A DNA stretch of 64,000 bases from UBA5336 sp964492485 (lineage in GTDB: Bacteria > Pseudomonadota > Alphaproteobacteria > Caulobacterales > Hyphomonadaceae). Position 1 is the stretch's first letter. Every line of letters starts with the position of its first letter. The position numbers and the translations under genes were made by a program. The notes under the pieces were generated by a model. It did no database searches and was not told the origin of the DNA. It was given only the letters and a program-made list of their open reading frames with translations. The DNA is taken from positions 62,001-126,000 of the forward strand of contig CAZBKM010000007.1 of NCBI GenBank assembly GCA_964492485.1, written 5' to 3'. Shown here in pieces: positions 45,798-54,501 of the stretch.

Positions 45798-45826
45798 TTG
45801 ACGATTCTCCCATTGCGCGCATTAGC
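45798..45826 (+). promoter_or_regulatory. Promoter-like pair before the second TonB receptor
   Basis: TTGACG (45798-45803) and ATTAGC (45821-45826) are separated by 17 bases and lie about 78 bases before the start codon. The pair resembles the one before the first receptor (16-base spacing). The -10 match is weak, so this is tentative. GGAGG at about 45890 is the ribosome-binding site. Confidence 0.35.
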
Positions 45827-45903
45827 AGAAAACACAACCGGCGTGATAGCCGGATGCGGCATGCACGCCGCGCTGATGCGATGCAGAACGGAGGATCTAC
45901 CCC

Positions 45904-48900
45904 ATGCACACGCCTGAATGGAAGTCGCGCCTGCTGGCGTCATCGGTCCTGATCGGGACGACGCTGGCCCTCGCGGGCCCAGCCGCCGCACAGGACGCCG
46001 CAGAAGAAGAAAGCCGTCAGGAGACCGTCTTCGTCACCGGGTCGCTGATCCCGCAGATCGGGAACCTGGTCGAGACGAGCCCGGTGACCACGATCGGCAC
46101 GGTCGACTTCCAGACCCGCGGGGTGCTTCGCGCCGAGGACATGATCAACACGTTGCCGCAGGCCTTTGGTGCCCAGGGGTCCAACCTCGCCAATGGCGCG
46201 ACCGGCACCGCAACGCTCGACCTGCGCAGGCTCGGCACGTCGCGCACCCTGGTGCTGCTGAATGGCCGGCGCCTGCCCTATGGCTCGATCAACACCGTGG
46301 GGCCGGACATCAACACCATCCCGTCCGCGCTGATCGAGAAAGTCGACATCCTGACCGGCGGTGCGTCGGCGACCTATGGATCTGACGCCTTGGCTGGCGT
46401 GGTGAACTTCCAGCTCAAGGACGATTTCGAGGGCTTCCGGATCGATACCAACTACTCCTTCTTCCAGCACAAGAATGACGGCGACCTGCAACCGCTTCTG
46501 GAGGAATTCGCCGAGATCAATCCGGATCAGTATTCGGTTCCGACGGGGAGCACCATCGACGGGGAATCGATCGACATCACGGCCGTGGCGGGTGGCGAGT
46601 TCGACAGCGGGCGGGGGCGTATCTCGGCCTTTGCCAGCTTCACGAACACCAACGAGATCCTGCAGGGCAGCCGGGACTATTCGCAGTGCGCCCTGGGAAC
46701 CCGAAACAGCGGCGAGGAGTTCACCTGCTCGGGCTCGCCGACCAATCAGCTTGCCAATCTGCTGGACCTGGACGCCGATTATGCGTTCCCGAACGGGAGT
46801 GCCTGGGCCCGGGTCGCCCCGGACGGCAGCGGTACGTTCATCAGCCGGGACTTCGCGACGGATACATTCAACTTCAACCCGTACAACCACTACCAGCGCC
46901 CGAGCGAGCGCTTCACGTTTGGCAGCTTCGTCAACTTCGAGGTTCGGCCCGGCATGGAAGCCTATGGCGAGTTCATGCTGGTCGACAATTCGACAAACAG
47001 TCAGGTCGCGCCGTCCGGCGTGTTCGGTCTGGGTGTCAGCGGGGACAATGGCGGGCTGAACTGCGACAACCCCTTCCTGTCCGACCAGCAGCGCGATTTC
47101 ATCTGTGGCGAGATCGCCGACGGCGTGCTCGACATCGACGATGACGGCAACCCGGTCCTCGACGGGGAGCCGGACCGGGCCGCACTGGAAGCCGATGCCA
47201 TCGCCCCCTTCCTGATCCTGCGGCGCAATGTCGAAGGCGGGAACCGGGTCGAAGACATCAGCCACACAACCTATCGCGGCGTGATCGGCCTGCGTGGCGA
47301 TTTCGGCGATACGCCGCTCAGCTACGACCTGACGGCGATCTATGCCAACGTCCGGCGCGCGGAGGTCTACAACAACGATCTTTCGAAACGGAAGATCGCC
47401 AACGCCCTCTACGCCGTCGAGGATGAGGACGGCAACATCGTGTGCCGGGTGAATGCCGACGACGATCCGTCGAACGACGATGCGGCATGCGCGCCCTACG
47501 ACATCTTCTCCCCCTCGGGCCCTTCGGCGGAATCGGTTGCCTACGTTGCGTCGCCCCTGCATCGGGACGGTGACGTGACCCAGACGGTCGTCACAGCCAC
47601 GCTGGCCGGGCCGCTGGAGTCCTATGGGCTTATCATGCCCTGGGCGGAGGATGGTCTCGCCTTCGCGGCGGGTACCGAGTATCGGCGCGATTATCTCGAT
47701 AGCCGTCCCGACGCGGGATACCAGGCCGATGACGGCGCTGGCCAAGGCGGGCCGACGCCGCCGGTTTCGGGCACTCAGGAAGTCTGGGACCTCTTCGGCG
47801 AATTGAACGTGCCGCTCATTCAAGGCCGGCCGGGTATCGAGCAGTTGGGGGTCGACGCGGCCTATCGCCGGTCGATCTATGACAGTTTCGAAGCCGATAC
47901 CTACAAGTTCGGGGCGGAGTACGCGCCCTCCGAGGACATCCGCTTCAGGGCCTCGTTCCAGCGTGCCGTTCGCGCGCCGAACATCTTTGAACTGTTCTCT
48001 CCCAACAGCATCGGGCTCTTCGATCTCGCCGAAGGCTCGAACGGGCTTTACGACCCTTGTGCGGGCGAAGATCCGGCCGCCACGTTCGAGCAGTGCGCGC
48101 GGACGGGCGTGACGGCAGCCCAGTATGGGGAAATCGCCGACAATCCGGCCGGTCAATTCAACAATCTGACAGGTGGCAACACGGACCTGGAGCCTGAGTC
48201 TTCGGATACGGTCACGGTCGGTTTCGTGGCAACCCCACGTGCCGTTGAAGGCCTGACGGTTTCGGTCGACTATTTCGATATCGAGGTCGAAGACCTGATC
48301 GATACCGTTTCGGAGAACCTCGCGCTCACCAACTGTCTCGAGACCGGCAGCGAATACTTCTGCTCGCTGATCAATCGCGGCGCTGGTGGGACCCTGTGGG
48401 CAAACCCGACCGGCTATGTGATCGCAACCGACATCAATACCGGATCGCTGTCGACGAGCGGCGTCGACATCCAGGCCCGCTACACGAAGGACCTGGACAG
48501 CTATGGCAGCTTCACCTTCGACTATGTGGCGACCTGGCTGGAAAGCCTGGAAACGGTGCCGCTGCCCACATCGGGCCCCGACGAGATCTATGATTGCGTC
48601 GGCTATTATGGCGCGTCCTGCGGTGCTCCGAACCCGGAGTATCGCCACAAATTCGACGTGGAGTGGACGAACAACCGGAAGCTGACCCTGTCGGGCACCT
48701 GGCGCTATTATGGCGAAGTGGATGTTGCCGCGTCGTCCAGCCAGCCGGCCCTTGCCGGGTCCTTCGCGCCCGTCAACGAGACCTTCGATGCACAGAGCTA
48801 TTTCGACGTCGCGGCCGTCTACGACCTCAGCGAAAAGGTGACACTGCGCACCGGCGTAAACAATATCGCTGACGAGGATCCGCCGTTAAGCTCGATCGTG

Positions 48901-48990
48901 GGGACCGCGCCGGGCAATGGCAATACCTATCCCCAGGTCTACGACGCGTTCGGCCGCTATGTGTTCTTCGGGGCAACCCTGAACTTCTAG
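45904..48990 (+). CDS. TonB-dependent receptor (second of tandem pair)
   Basis: This 1028-residue outer membrane receptor has the same layout as the first: signal peptide ending GPAAA, QETVFVTGSLIPQ near the TonB box, plug with VLLNGRRLPYGS and VDILTGGASATYGSDALAGVVN, barrel and a final aromatic strand YVFFGATLNF. The two share about the same length and N-terminal motif RLLASSV, so they arose by duplication, but barrel loops differ strongly, implying different ligands. The gene follows a GGAGGAT ribosome-binding site and starts 251 bases after the first receptor. Confidence 0.93.
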   Translation: MHTPEWKSRLLASSVLIGTTLALAGPAAAQDAAEEESRQETVFVTGSLIPQIGNLVETSPVTTIGTVDFQTRGVLRAEDMINTLPQAFGAQGSNLANGATGTATLDLRRLGTSRTLVLLNGRRLPYGSINTVGPDINTIPSALIEKVDILTGGASATYGSDALAGVVNFQLKDDFEGFRIDTNYSFFQHKNDGDLQPLLEEFAEINPDQYSVPTGSTIDGESIDITAVAGGEFDSGRGRISAFASFTNTNEILQGSRDYSQCALGTRNSGEEFTCSGSPTNQLANLLDLDADYAFPNGSAWARVAPDGSGTFISRDFATDTFNFNPYNHYQRPSERFTFGSFVNFEVRPGMEAYGEFMLVDNSTNSQVAPSGVFGLGVSGDNGGLNCDNPFLSDQQRDFICGEIADGVLDIDDDGNPVLDGEPDRAALEADAIAPFLILRRNVEGGNRVEDISHTTYRGVIGLRGDFGDTPLSYDLTAIYANVRRAEVYNNDLSKRKIANALYAVEDEDGNIVCRVNADDDPSNDDAACAPYDIFSPSGPSAESVAYVASPLHRDGDVTQTVVTATLAGPLESYGLIMPWAEDGLAFAAGTEYRRDYLDSRPDAGYQADDGAGQGGPTPPVSGTQEVWDLFGELNVPLIQGRPGIEQLGVDAAYRRSIYDSFEADTYKFGAEYAPSEDIRFRASFQRAVRAPNIFELFSPNSIGLFDLAEGSNGLYDPCAGEDPAATFEQCARTGVTAAQYGEIADNPAGQFNNLTGGNTDLEPESSDTVTVGFVATPRAVEGLTVSVDYFDIEVEDLIDTVSENLALTNCLETGSEYFCSLINRGAGGTLWANPTGYVIATDINTGSLSTSGVDIQARYTKDLDSYGSFTFDYVATWLESLETVPLPTSGPDEIYDCVGYYGASCGAPNPEYRHKFDVEWTNNRKLTLSGTWRYYGEVDVAASSSQPALAGSFAPVNETFDAQSYFDVAAVYDLSEKVTLRTGVNNIADEDPPLSSIVGTAPGNGNTYPQVYDAFGRYVFFGATLNF

Positions 48991-48994
48991 AGCG

Positions 48995-49082
48995 AGTTCG
49001 GCGCAAACGGACCCGGTTGCGAACCGATACTTGCGCAAGAACAATGATTTAAAGCGACGGTCTGGAGTGAAACGAAAGACCG
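48995..49082 (+). repeat. Mosaic intergenic repeat downstream of the second TonB receptor
   Basis: This 88-base copy aligns end-to-end with 17840-17927 and ends in the same inverted repeat with CGGTCT and AGACCG arms. It begins four bases after the receptor stop codon and has the same orientation as the gene. The receptor terminator follows 40 bases later. Confidence 0.85.
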
Positions 49083-49121
49083 GCGCGTTAGGTCCAAGCC
49101 AAGATACGACGAGACGACGGA

Positions 49122-49153
49122 CGGCGGCCTCCCAGGGGGCCGCCGTTTTCTTT
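49122..49153 (+). terminator. Intrinsic terminator after the second TonB receptor
   Basis: Arms CGGCGGCC (49122-49129) and GGCCGCCG (49138-49145) form the stem, with an 8-base loop that can extend the pairing, followed by TTTTCTTT. Sequence is close to the terminator at 45683. The mosaic repeat lies between the stop codon and this terminator, so it would be transcribed. Confidence 0.9.
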
Positions 49154-49170
49154 CGCACTTGCGGGCACTG

Positions 49171-50067
49171 TCAGGCGCCGGTCCACCAGCGTGCATAAAG
49201 TGCCGTCGGCAGAAGCCGCTCACTGGCCGACTGGCGCAGCGCCATTTCGCCCGTTTCCATCCGCCCTCCCAGATCCGCGACGCGGTCGGCCAGCGTCTGC
49301 GACAGGGCGAGGTAGGACAGTCGGACGGCGTACACCGTGGCGATGACGAAGAGTGGATCGGGTGACAGAAGACCCCGCACCCCGTCGAGCAGGGTCGGAA
49401 AGTCGGTCTCGAAGCGCCACGTCTCCGATTTTGGACCGCGCCCGAATTTCGGCGGGTCGAGGACGATCCCGTCATAGGTTCGTCCCCGGCGTCGTTCCCG
49501 GGCAACGAACTTCATCGCATCATCGGCGATCCAGCGGACGGGTGCATCCTGAAGGCCAGAGAGGCGCTGGTTCTCCTGCCCGAAACGGTTGGATTTCGGG
49601 CTGGCGTCCAGGTGGACGACTTCGGCTCCGGCGGCGGCGCAGGCAAGTGACATGAGCCCGGTATAGCCGAACAGGTTCAAGACACGGACGGGCCGTCCCG
49701 CGGCTGCAATCCGGTCACGGGCAAACTGCCAGTGAACGCTGTGTTCCTGGAATACGCCAAGATGCCGGAACGGTGTCCGGCGTGCGTCGAAGCGAAGATC
49801 CCGCCAGGACATGGGCCAGGTGTCGGGAAGGTCCGGACGTCGCGTCTGCCATCGGCCTCGCTCGTCATCTTCCACCTTCGTGTCGAACACGGCGTCGGCC
49901 TGCCAGGTGTCCAGCGGCCGGGCCGGGTCCCAGTAGGCCTGGGGGTCCGGCCGGTCGACGGTCTGGGCGCCAAACCGCTCCAGTTTGCGGCCGTGCCCGC
50001 AATCCAGAAGGGCGTAATCCTCCCAGTCTTCGGCGATCAGGAGGCGCGTCTCGGTCGTCAGGCTCAT
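49171..50067 (-). CDS. Class I SAM-dependent RNA methyltransferase (RlmI/RlmK-like)
   Basis: This 298-residue protein has the SAM-binding core VLNLFGYTGLMSLACAAAGA, the acidic VVHLDASPKSNRFGQEN and the catalytic-region VLDPPKFGRGPKSETWRFE, which is the DPPxF motif of the RlmI/RlmK 23S rRNA methyltransferases. The N-terminal part is shorter and lacks a clear PUA domain, which makes the exact target uncertain. Its start overlaps the stop of the SpoU-type gene by four bases; both act on RNA and are co-transcribed. Confidence 0.88.
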   Translation of the reverse strand: MSLTTETRLLIAEDWEDYALLDCGHGRKLERFGAQTVDRPDPQAYWDPARPLDTWQADAVFDTKVEDDERGRWQTRRPDLPDTWPMSWRDLRFDARRTPFRHLGVFQEHSVHWQFARDRIAAAGRPVRVLNLFGYTGLMSLACAAAGAEVVHLDASPKSNRFGQENQRLSGLQDAPVRWIADDAMKFVARERRRGRTYDGIVLDPPKFGRGPKSETWRFETDFPTLLDGVRGLLSPDPLFVIATVYAVRLSYLALSQTLADRVADLGGRMETGEMALRQSASERLLPTALYARWWTGA

Positions 50068-50894
50068 GGTCTCGCTGCGCCGTCGAAATCGCGTTGGCGC
50101 CAGGCCTCATATGTGAGGATGGCTGTTGCCTGGGCCAGGTTCAGACTGTCGGCGCCGCCGCGCATGGGGATGCGGACCAGATGATCGCACAGGCCTTCCA
50201 CCGACCCTGGCAGACCAGCCTGTTCGTTACCCATCAGAAGGATCGTGCGGGCGCCATATACGGCCGCGTCGTGTCGGGTTGTGCCAGTCATGCTGGCCGC
50301 GACCAGGCACGCCGCGCCGCGCGCCCGCCAGTCGAGCAGATCGGCGACGCTGGCGCTGGCGATCGTCACGTCGAAGAGCGACCCCATGGAGGCGCGCACC
50401 GCCTCGACACTGAACGGATCGCAGCAGGTTTCGACGAGGATCACGCCATCTGCGCCGGCACAGTCGGCGGTGCGCAGGATCGTTCCGAGATTTCCCGGGT
50501 CGCGCACTTCGTAGAGGGCGATGTAAAGGGCGCCATCGGCCAGCTCGGGCAGGTCGCCCACATGCATGTGACGCTGGCGAAACGTGCCCAGCGCCGTTTG
50601 CGGATTGTCCTTGCGCGCCATCCGCCCCATCAGCGCGTCGCCGGCCAGCACGATGCGGGCGCCGGCGGCCTCCGCCCGCCCGGCCAGAGCCGTCAGGTAC
50701 GGGCGGTTGGCGACGTCACGACCAAGCACCAGCGTCTCAAGTGTCCAACCGGCTGCTAGCCCCTGTTCGACGATCCGAGCCCCCTCTGCGAGAAACAGCC
50801 CGGTTTCCGATCGGGCTTTCTTGCGATCCAGGGAACGGATCGTCTTCACTATAGGGTTCGATGCGCTTGTAATTATGTCATAGTCGGAGGTCAT
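50064..50894 (-). CDS. TrmH/SpoU-family RNA 2'-O-methyltransferase
   Basis: This 276-residue enzyme has a substrate-binding N-terminal domain (SASNPIVKTIRSLDRKKARSETGLFLAEG) and a C-terminal SPOUT knot: VRDPGNLGTILRTADCAGAD (motif 1), ILLMGNEQAGLP (motif 2) and IPMRGGADSLNLAQATAILTYE (motif 3). It methylates ribose in rRNA or tRNA; the exact site is unknown. It overlaps the downstream methyltransferase gene by four bases and is divergent from the BON-like gene. Confidence 0.92.
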   Translation of the reverse strand: MTSDYDIITSASNPIVKTIRSLDRKKARSETGLFLAEGARIVEQGLAAGWTLETLVLGRDVANRPYLTALAGRAEAAGARIVLAGDALMGRMARKDNPQTALGTFRQRHMHVGDLPELADGALYIALYEVRDPGNLGTILRTADCAGADGVILVETCCDPFSVEAVRASMGSLFDVTIASASVADLLDWRARGAACLVAASMTGTTRHDAAVYGARTILLMGNEQAGLPGSVEGLCDHLVRIPMRGGADSLNLAQATAILTYEAWRQRDFDGAARP

Positions 50895-50969
50895 GTCTCG
50901 CGATAAGTTTCATGTTCGACGCGTGATCTTGCCAGAACTTGAGGGGGTTCTGGAAAGGAGGGGGACAGA

Positions 50970-51356
50970 ATGCGGGCATTCGATGCGCTCGTTACCGTGG
51001 CGGCGTTCTCGGCGCTAGTCGCCATGCTGGCTTGGGCGTCAATCACCATTCCCGGCCGCGCGACCTCGCTTCAGGCGAAACTGCAGGCGTCGGCAGCACA
51101 GGCGCTGGAGCTGCGCGGTCATGGCTGGGCCCGGGTGCGCATGGAAGGGCAGGCGGCTGTTCTGATCGGCCGGGCGCCCGACGCCGCAGCGGAATTGACC
51201 GCGATCGAGGCCGTGCGCACGTCGTCGGGCAGCGGTGGGTATCTCCTCGGCGGAGTGACCAGGGTCCGACGTGTCGAGACGCCTGTCGAGACGAATGGTG
51301 AGGACGGCCTCGCAGCCCTGGTCGCGCCGATTTTTTCGCGCGACAAGCCCGCATGA
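50970..51356 (+). CDS. Membrane-anchored BON-like domain protein
   Basis: This 128-residue protein has one N-terminal transmembrane segment (ALVTVAAFSALVAMLAWASI) and then a small alpha/beta domain. LQAKLQASAAQALELRGHGWARVRMEGQAAVLIGRAPDAAAELTAIEAV resembles a BON domain as found at the N-terminus of some OmpA-family proteins, but here no OmpA domain follows. It probably faces the periplasm and contacts lipid or another envelope protein. The start at 50970 follows GGAGGGGG. It lies 96 bases before the coiled-coil gene, with which it likely forms an operon. Confidence 0.7.
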   Translation: MRAFDALVTVAAFSALVAMLAWASITIPGRATSLQAKLQASAAQALELRGHGWARVRMEGQAAVLIGRAPDAAAELTAIEAVRTSSGSGGYLLGGVTRVRRVETPVETNGEDGLAALVAPIFSRDKPA

Positions 51357-51452
51357 TTGCGATACCTCGGCCCGGAGCCGGCGTCCCCAGGCCCGCTGCG
51401 GCCCCGCGGTCCGCGCCCCCCGGGCGCCGCGCGAACTGGATTGGAGTGCGTG

Positions 51453-52808
51453 ATGGTGTGGCTCGTCAGTCATATTTGGGTGCTGGTTGCCGGAACCGGT
51501 CTGCTGGCCTTCGCCTTTGGTCTGGGGCTTCGGGGGCTGATGCTGCGCGGCAAGCTCCGGCGCACGGAAGTCGAACGCGATGTGGCGGTCACCGAGCTTG
51601 AGCAGGCCCGCAGCGAAATCGAGGCCCTTTACGGTGCCCAGCGCAAGCTGCGCGGCGAGGGAGATGCTGCGGAAGGCGCGCGGTTGCGCGAGGAACTCGC
51701 TGCGCGCGAGGAGAAGCTGGCGCGCCTGACCAGCGAATTGTCCCGGTCCAAGGAGGAACTCGACGCGCTGAAGGCCGCCGCCTTGGCGCGCAGCAGCGAC
51801 CCTGCACCGCAGGCGGCTGATCCGTCCAGCGAGGCCGAGCCCGGCGGAGCGGTCAGTGACGCGACGGCCCTTACATGGCGCAATCGCTACCTGGAATCGC
51901 GTGTGCGCTATCTCGAGGAGCGGGTGCAGGCCCTCGTCGCCACTCCGTCGGCGGACGCTCCTCAGGCGGACCTGGATCAGGGCGCGGCCGACACGCCGGC
52001 CGGCACGGGCATCGAATCGGCCATGGCGCGCTGGCAACTCGACTATCTCAAGACGCGGGTCAGGGTGCTTGAGGACAAGGTCGCCCGCCAGGCCGACCGC
52101 GCGGAGGCCGGCACGGGTGGCTCTGGGGTCGCCGAGCCGGCGGCGCGCGCCGAAACCGTGGATGAGGAGCTGGCACGGCTGCGCTGGCGAAACCGCTATC
52201 TCGAGGGCCGGCTGGCCTATCTGGAAGAGCGTGGGGAGCCTGAGGAAGCTGCGCCGGCCGCGCTCGAGGATGTGGCCAAGGGCGAGACCACCGACGGGCA
52301 CGAGGTCTCCGGGGAGTCGGCGACCGCGGCGCCGGAAGCCGATCCCGCCTCCGACGCGCCCCCTTCGCCAGACATGCCCGCGACCTCGTCGTCCGACCTC
52401 GCCGATGATCCGAAAGCCTATGTCTATCGCCCGACCCTGACGGGAGACGATCCGCTTGCCAGCGATGAGGCCGACGAGATGAAGGATGCACCCCATCCGG
52501 CAGCCACCATGCTCGCCTCCCTCGACCGACAGGCGGAGATACAGGGTGGGTCAGAGGGCGTCGTGCCCGCGCGGCCCGACGCCCTGGAAAAGCCCCGGGG
52601 CGGGCGCGGCGACGACCTGACGGAAATCCAGGGCGTCGGACCGCGCATTCAGGATGCGCTCAACGGCCTCGGTATCTTCCACTTCGACCAGGTTGCGGCC
52701 TGGTCGCCCGAAAATGAGGCCTGGATCGACGATTATCTGAACTTCGCGGGGCGGGTCGCACGCGAGCGCTGGGTCGAACAGGCACGGGTACTGGCCGACC
52801 GGAACTAG
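51453..52808 (+). CDS. Membrane-anchored coiled-coil protein with C-terminal HhH-like domain
   Basis: This 451-residue protein starts with one transmembrane helix (WVLVAGTGLLAFAFGLGL), then a coiled coil (about residues 30-120) and three copies of a motif W-x2-x-YL-x2-R-x3-LE near residues 142, 194 and 245, spaced 52 and 51 residues apart and joined by acidic alanine/proline-rich linkers. The C-terminal domain from about residue 387 (DDLTEIQGVGPRIQDALNGL and FHFDQVAAWSPENEAWID) is a helix-hairpin-helix-like fold seen in many alphaproteobacterial envelope proteins. Start ATG 51453 follows GGAG. The role is unknown. Confidence 0.75.
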   Translation: MVWLVSHIWVLVAGTGLLAFAFGLGLRGLMLRGKLRRTEVERDVAVTELEQARSEIEALYGAQRKLRGEGDAAEGARLREELAAREEKLARLTSELSRSKEELDALKAAALARSSDPAPQAADPSSEAEPGGAVSDATALTWRNRYLESRVRYLEERVQALVATPSADAPQADLDQGAADTPAGTGIESAMARWQLDYLKTRVRVLEDKVARQADRAEAGTGGSGVAEPAARAETVDEELARLRWRNRYLEGRLAYLEERGEPEEAAPAALEDVAKGETTDGHEVSGESATAAPEADPASDAPPSPDMPATSSSDLADDPKAYVYRPTLTGDDPLASDEADEMKDAPHPAATMLASLDRQAEIQGGSEGVVPARPDALEKPRGGRGDDLTEIQGVGPRIQDALNGLGIFHFDQVAAWSPENEAWIDDYLNFAGRVARERWVEQARVLADRN

Positions 52809-52856
52809 CCCGACGCGTTCAACAAGGGTTCAGTGGCAGACGGCTACGGGATGTTG

Positions 52857-52947
52857 AGCGAAGTGGGAGCCGGTTCGTGACAGGTATAGGCTCTTTAACA
52901 GGCATCGGGCGTATCTTCACTGAACCCGGAACGACTGGAAGATGCGC
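52857..52947 (+). repeat. Mosaic intergenic repeat between the HhH and M48 genes
   Basis: Module one (AGCGAAGTGGGAGCCGGTTC) is at 52857-52876. Module three is a hairpin with arms GCGTATCTTC (52909-52918) and GAAGATGCGC (52938-52947). The copy begins 48 bases after the stop codon of the HhH-protein gene and ends 30 bases before the M48 start. It therefore covers most of the 169-base spacer, including where the M48 promoter would be. Confidence 0.75.
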
Positions 52948-52977
52948 TGGACCGGAGTGGAGAGGGAGAGGAAGCCG

Positions 52978-53814
52978 ATGACCGAACGCGTGGAAGTTGA
53001 CGGAAGGCTGGTTGCGCAAGCGCCGCGGATCCGCATGTCGCGCCGTGGCATCCTGGCAGGTCTGGCGGCCGGCAGCGTGTTTCCCATCGTGTCGAGCTGT
53101 ACCACCAACCCCTATACCGGCCAGACCGAGCTTGCGTTCATGGGCGAGGGGCAGATTGCCCAGATGGCCGCCACCGCCTGGCAGGACCTGAAATCGCAGA
53201 CGCCGCAGACCAGCGACCCCCAATTGCGATCGCGGGTCATGCGCGTCTGGAACCGGATCGAGCGGGAAACGCCCAAGGCGGGCGAACCCTGGGATGTGGC
53301 GGTGTTCGACACCGATGATGCGAACGCCTTCGTGATGCCCGGCAACCGGGTCGGGGTCTATCGCGGGATGGTCAATCTGACCGAGAATGACGACCAGCTC
53401 TCGACAGTGCTCGGTCACGAGGTCGGTCATGCGGTGTTTCGCCATGCCAATCGGCGCATGTCGCGGGCCGTTCTGGCCCAGACGGCGCTGGCGGCCGGTC
53501 AGGTCGCGGTGACCGCGTCGGACGAGCTGCAGCAGTACGGCCAGCTCATCGGCGCCCTGGGTGGCGCTGCGGTGGAGTTCGGTGTGATCCTTCCCTACAG
53601 CCGCCAGAGCGAGCTGGAGGCCGATCGGGCCGGCGTCGATTACATGCATGCGGCAGGCTATGATGTGCGCCAGTCGATCCGGTTGTGGGAGCTGATGGCC
53701 GAGAAGTCGGGCGGCAACCGCCCGCCGGAATTCCTGTCCACCCATCCTGACCCCGCCACCCGCATCAGCGAACTGGTGACGTACATCAATGCCCGCGGCT
53801 ACGCCCTCATCTGA
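52978..53814 (+). CDS. M48-family metalloprotease lipoprotein
   Basis: This 278-residue protein has a Tat-like or Sec lipoprotein leader (MSRRGILAGLAAGSVFPIVSSC, lipobox VSSC) preceded by about 19 residues, and a zinc peptidase domain. The active-site HEVGH is near residue 150 and the third zinc ligand lies in SELEADRAGVDYM. It resembles LoiP/YggG and BepA, periplasmic proteases involved in outer membrane quality control, without the TPR domain of BepA. Start 52978 follows GAGAGGAAG. The two arginines before the hydrophobic stretch could direct Tat export. Confidence 0.88.
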   Translation: MTERVEVDGRLVAQAPRIRMSRRGILAGLAAGSVFPIVSSCTTNPYTGQTELAFMGEGQIAQMAATAWQDLKSQTPQTSDPQLRSRVMRVWNRIERETPKAGEPWDVAVFDTDDANAFVMPGNRVGVYRGMVNLTENDDQLSTVLGHEVGHAVFRHANRRMSRAVLAQTALAAGQVAVTASDELQQYGQLIGALGGAAVEFGVILPYSRQSELEADRAGVDYMHAAGYDVRQSIRLWELMAEKSGGNRPPEFLSTHPDPATRISELVTYINARGYALI

Positions 53815-54068
53815 TGCGCAGCCAGCGCAGCCGCGGCGATCGATCCCCCGCCGCCACCGCAGGCAGGCCGCGCCGTCAGACACTTGACGCCGGCAGAGCG
53901 ATGGGCGACAGACGCGGCTTCGCGCAGGCCGGCCCGAGACGGGTGGGCTGAGCGGATCGTATCGTGGGAGGTGCCGGGCGCGAAGTCCATGCCCGGGCCG
54001 GACCACGAACCCCTCACTTGCCGCCCCGCACCGCGCGCCGGTGCCGGGCCAGACCTTGAGAGGCTGTC
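53815..54068. promoter_or_regulatory. Upstream region of the rplK operon
   Basis: These 254 GC-rich bases must hold the promoter of the rplK operon, since the previous gene is unrelated. TTGACG at 53884-53889 is a possible -35 element, but no good -10 lies at the right distance. No secE, nusG or tRNA gene is present here. Confidence 0.35.
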
Positions 54069-54497
54069 ATGGCGAAGAAGCTGCTTGGAGCCCTGAAGCT
54101 CCAGATCCCGGCCGGCCAGGCCAACCCGTCGCCGCCCGTGGGCCCCGCCCTGGGCCAGCGCGGGATCAACATCATGGAGTTCTGCAAGGCGTTCAATGCG
54201 CGCACGCAGAACGTCGAGCCGGGCCTGAAGGTGCCGGTGGTCATCCAGTACTATCAGGACAAGTCGTTCACGTTCGAGGTGAAATCGCCGCCGGCGTCGA
54301 TCCTTCTGATGCGTGCCGCCAAGATCAAGTCGGGCGCGAAGCTGACCGGCCGCGAAACCGTGGGCAAGGTGACCCTGGCCCAGTGCCGTGAGATCGCCGA
54401 GCAGAAGATGAACGATCTGAGCGCGAACGACCTCGATCAGGCGGTGAAGATCATCGCCGGGTCGGCACGGTCCATGGGTCTCGAGGTGGTGGAGTAG
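54069..54497 (+). CDS. rplK: 50S ribosomal protein L11
   Basis: This 142-residue protein is standard L11: KLLGALKLQIPAGQANPSPPVGPALGQRGINIMEFCKAFNA at the start binds the release and elongation factor region, and the C-terminal part (ANDLDQAVKIIAGSARSMGLEVVE) binds 23S rRNA. It is needed for RelA activation by stalled ribosomes. It is the first gene of the ribosomal-RNA polymerase operon in this window, four bases before rplA. Confidence 0.98.
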   Translation: MAKKLLGALKLQIPAGQANPSPPVGPALGQRGINIMEFCKAFNARTQNVEPGLKVPVVIQYYQDKSFTFEVKSPPASILLMRAAKIKSGAKLTGRETVGKVTLAQCREIAEQKMNDLSANDLDQAVKIIAGSARSMGLEVVE

Positions 54498-54501
54498 GAT
54501 C

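Noticed and set aside
45940..48648. 902-codon open frame antisense to the second TonB receptor
   Set aside because: Shadow frame that follows the receptor codon for codon; no independent features.
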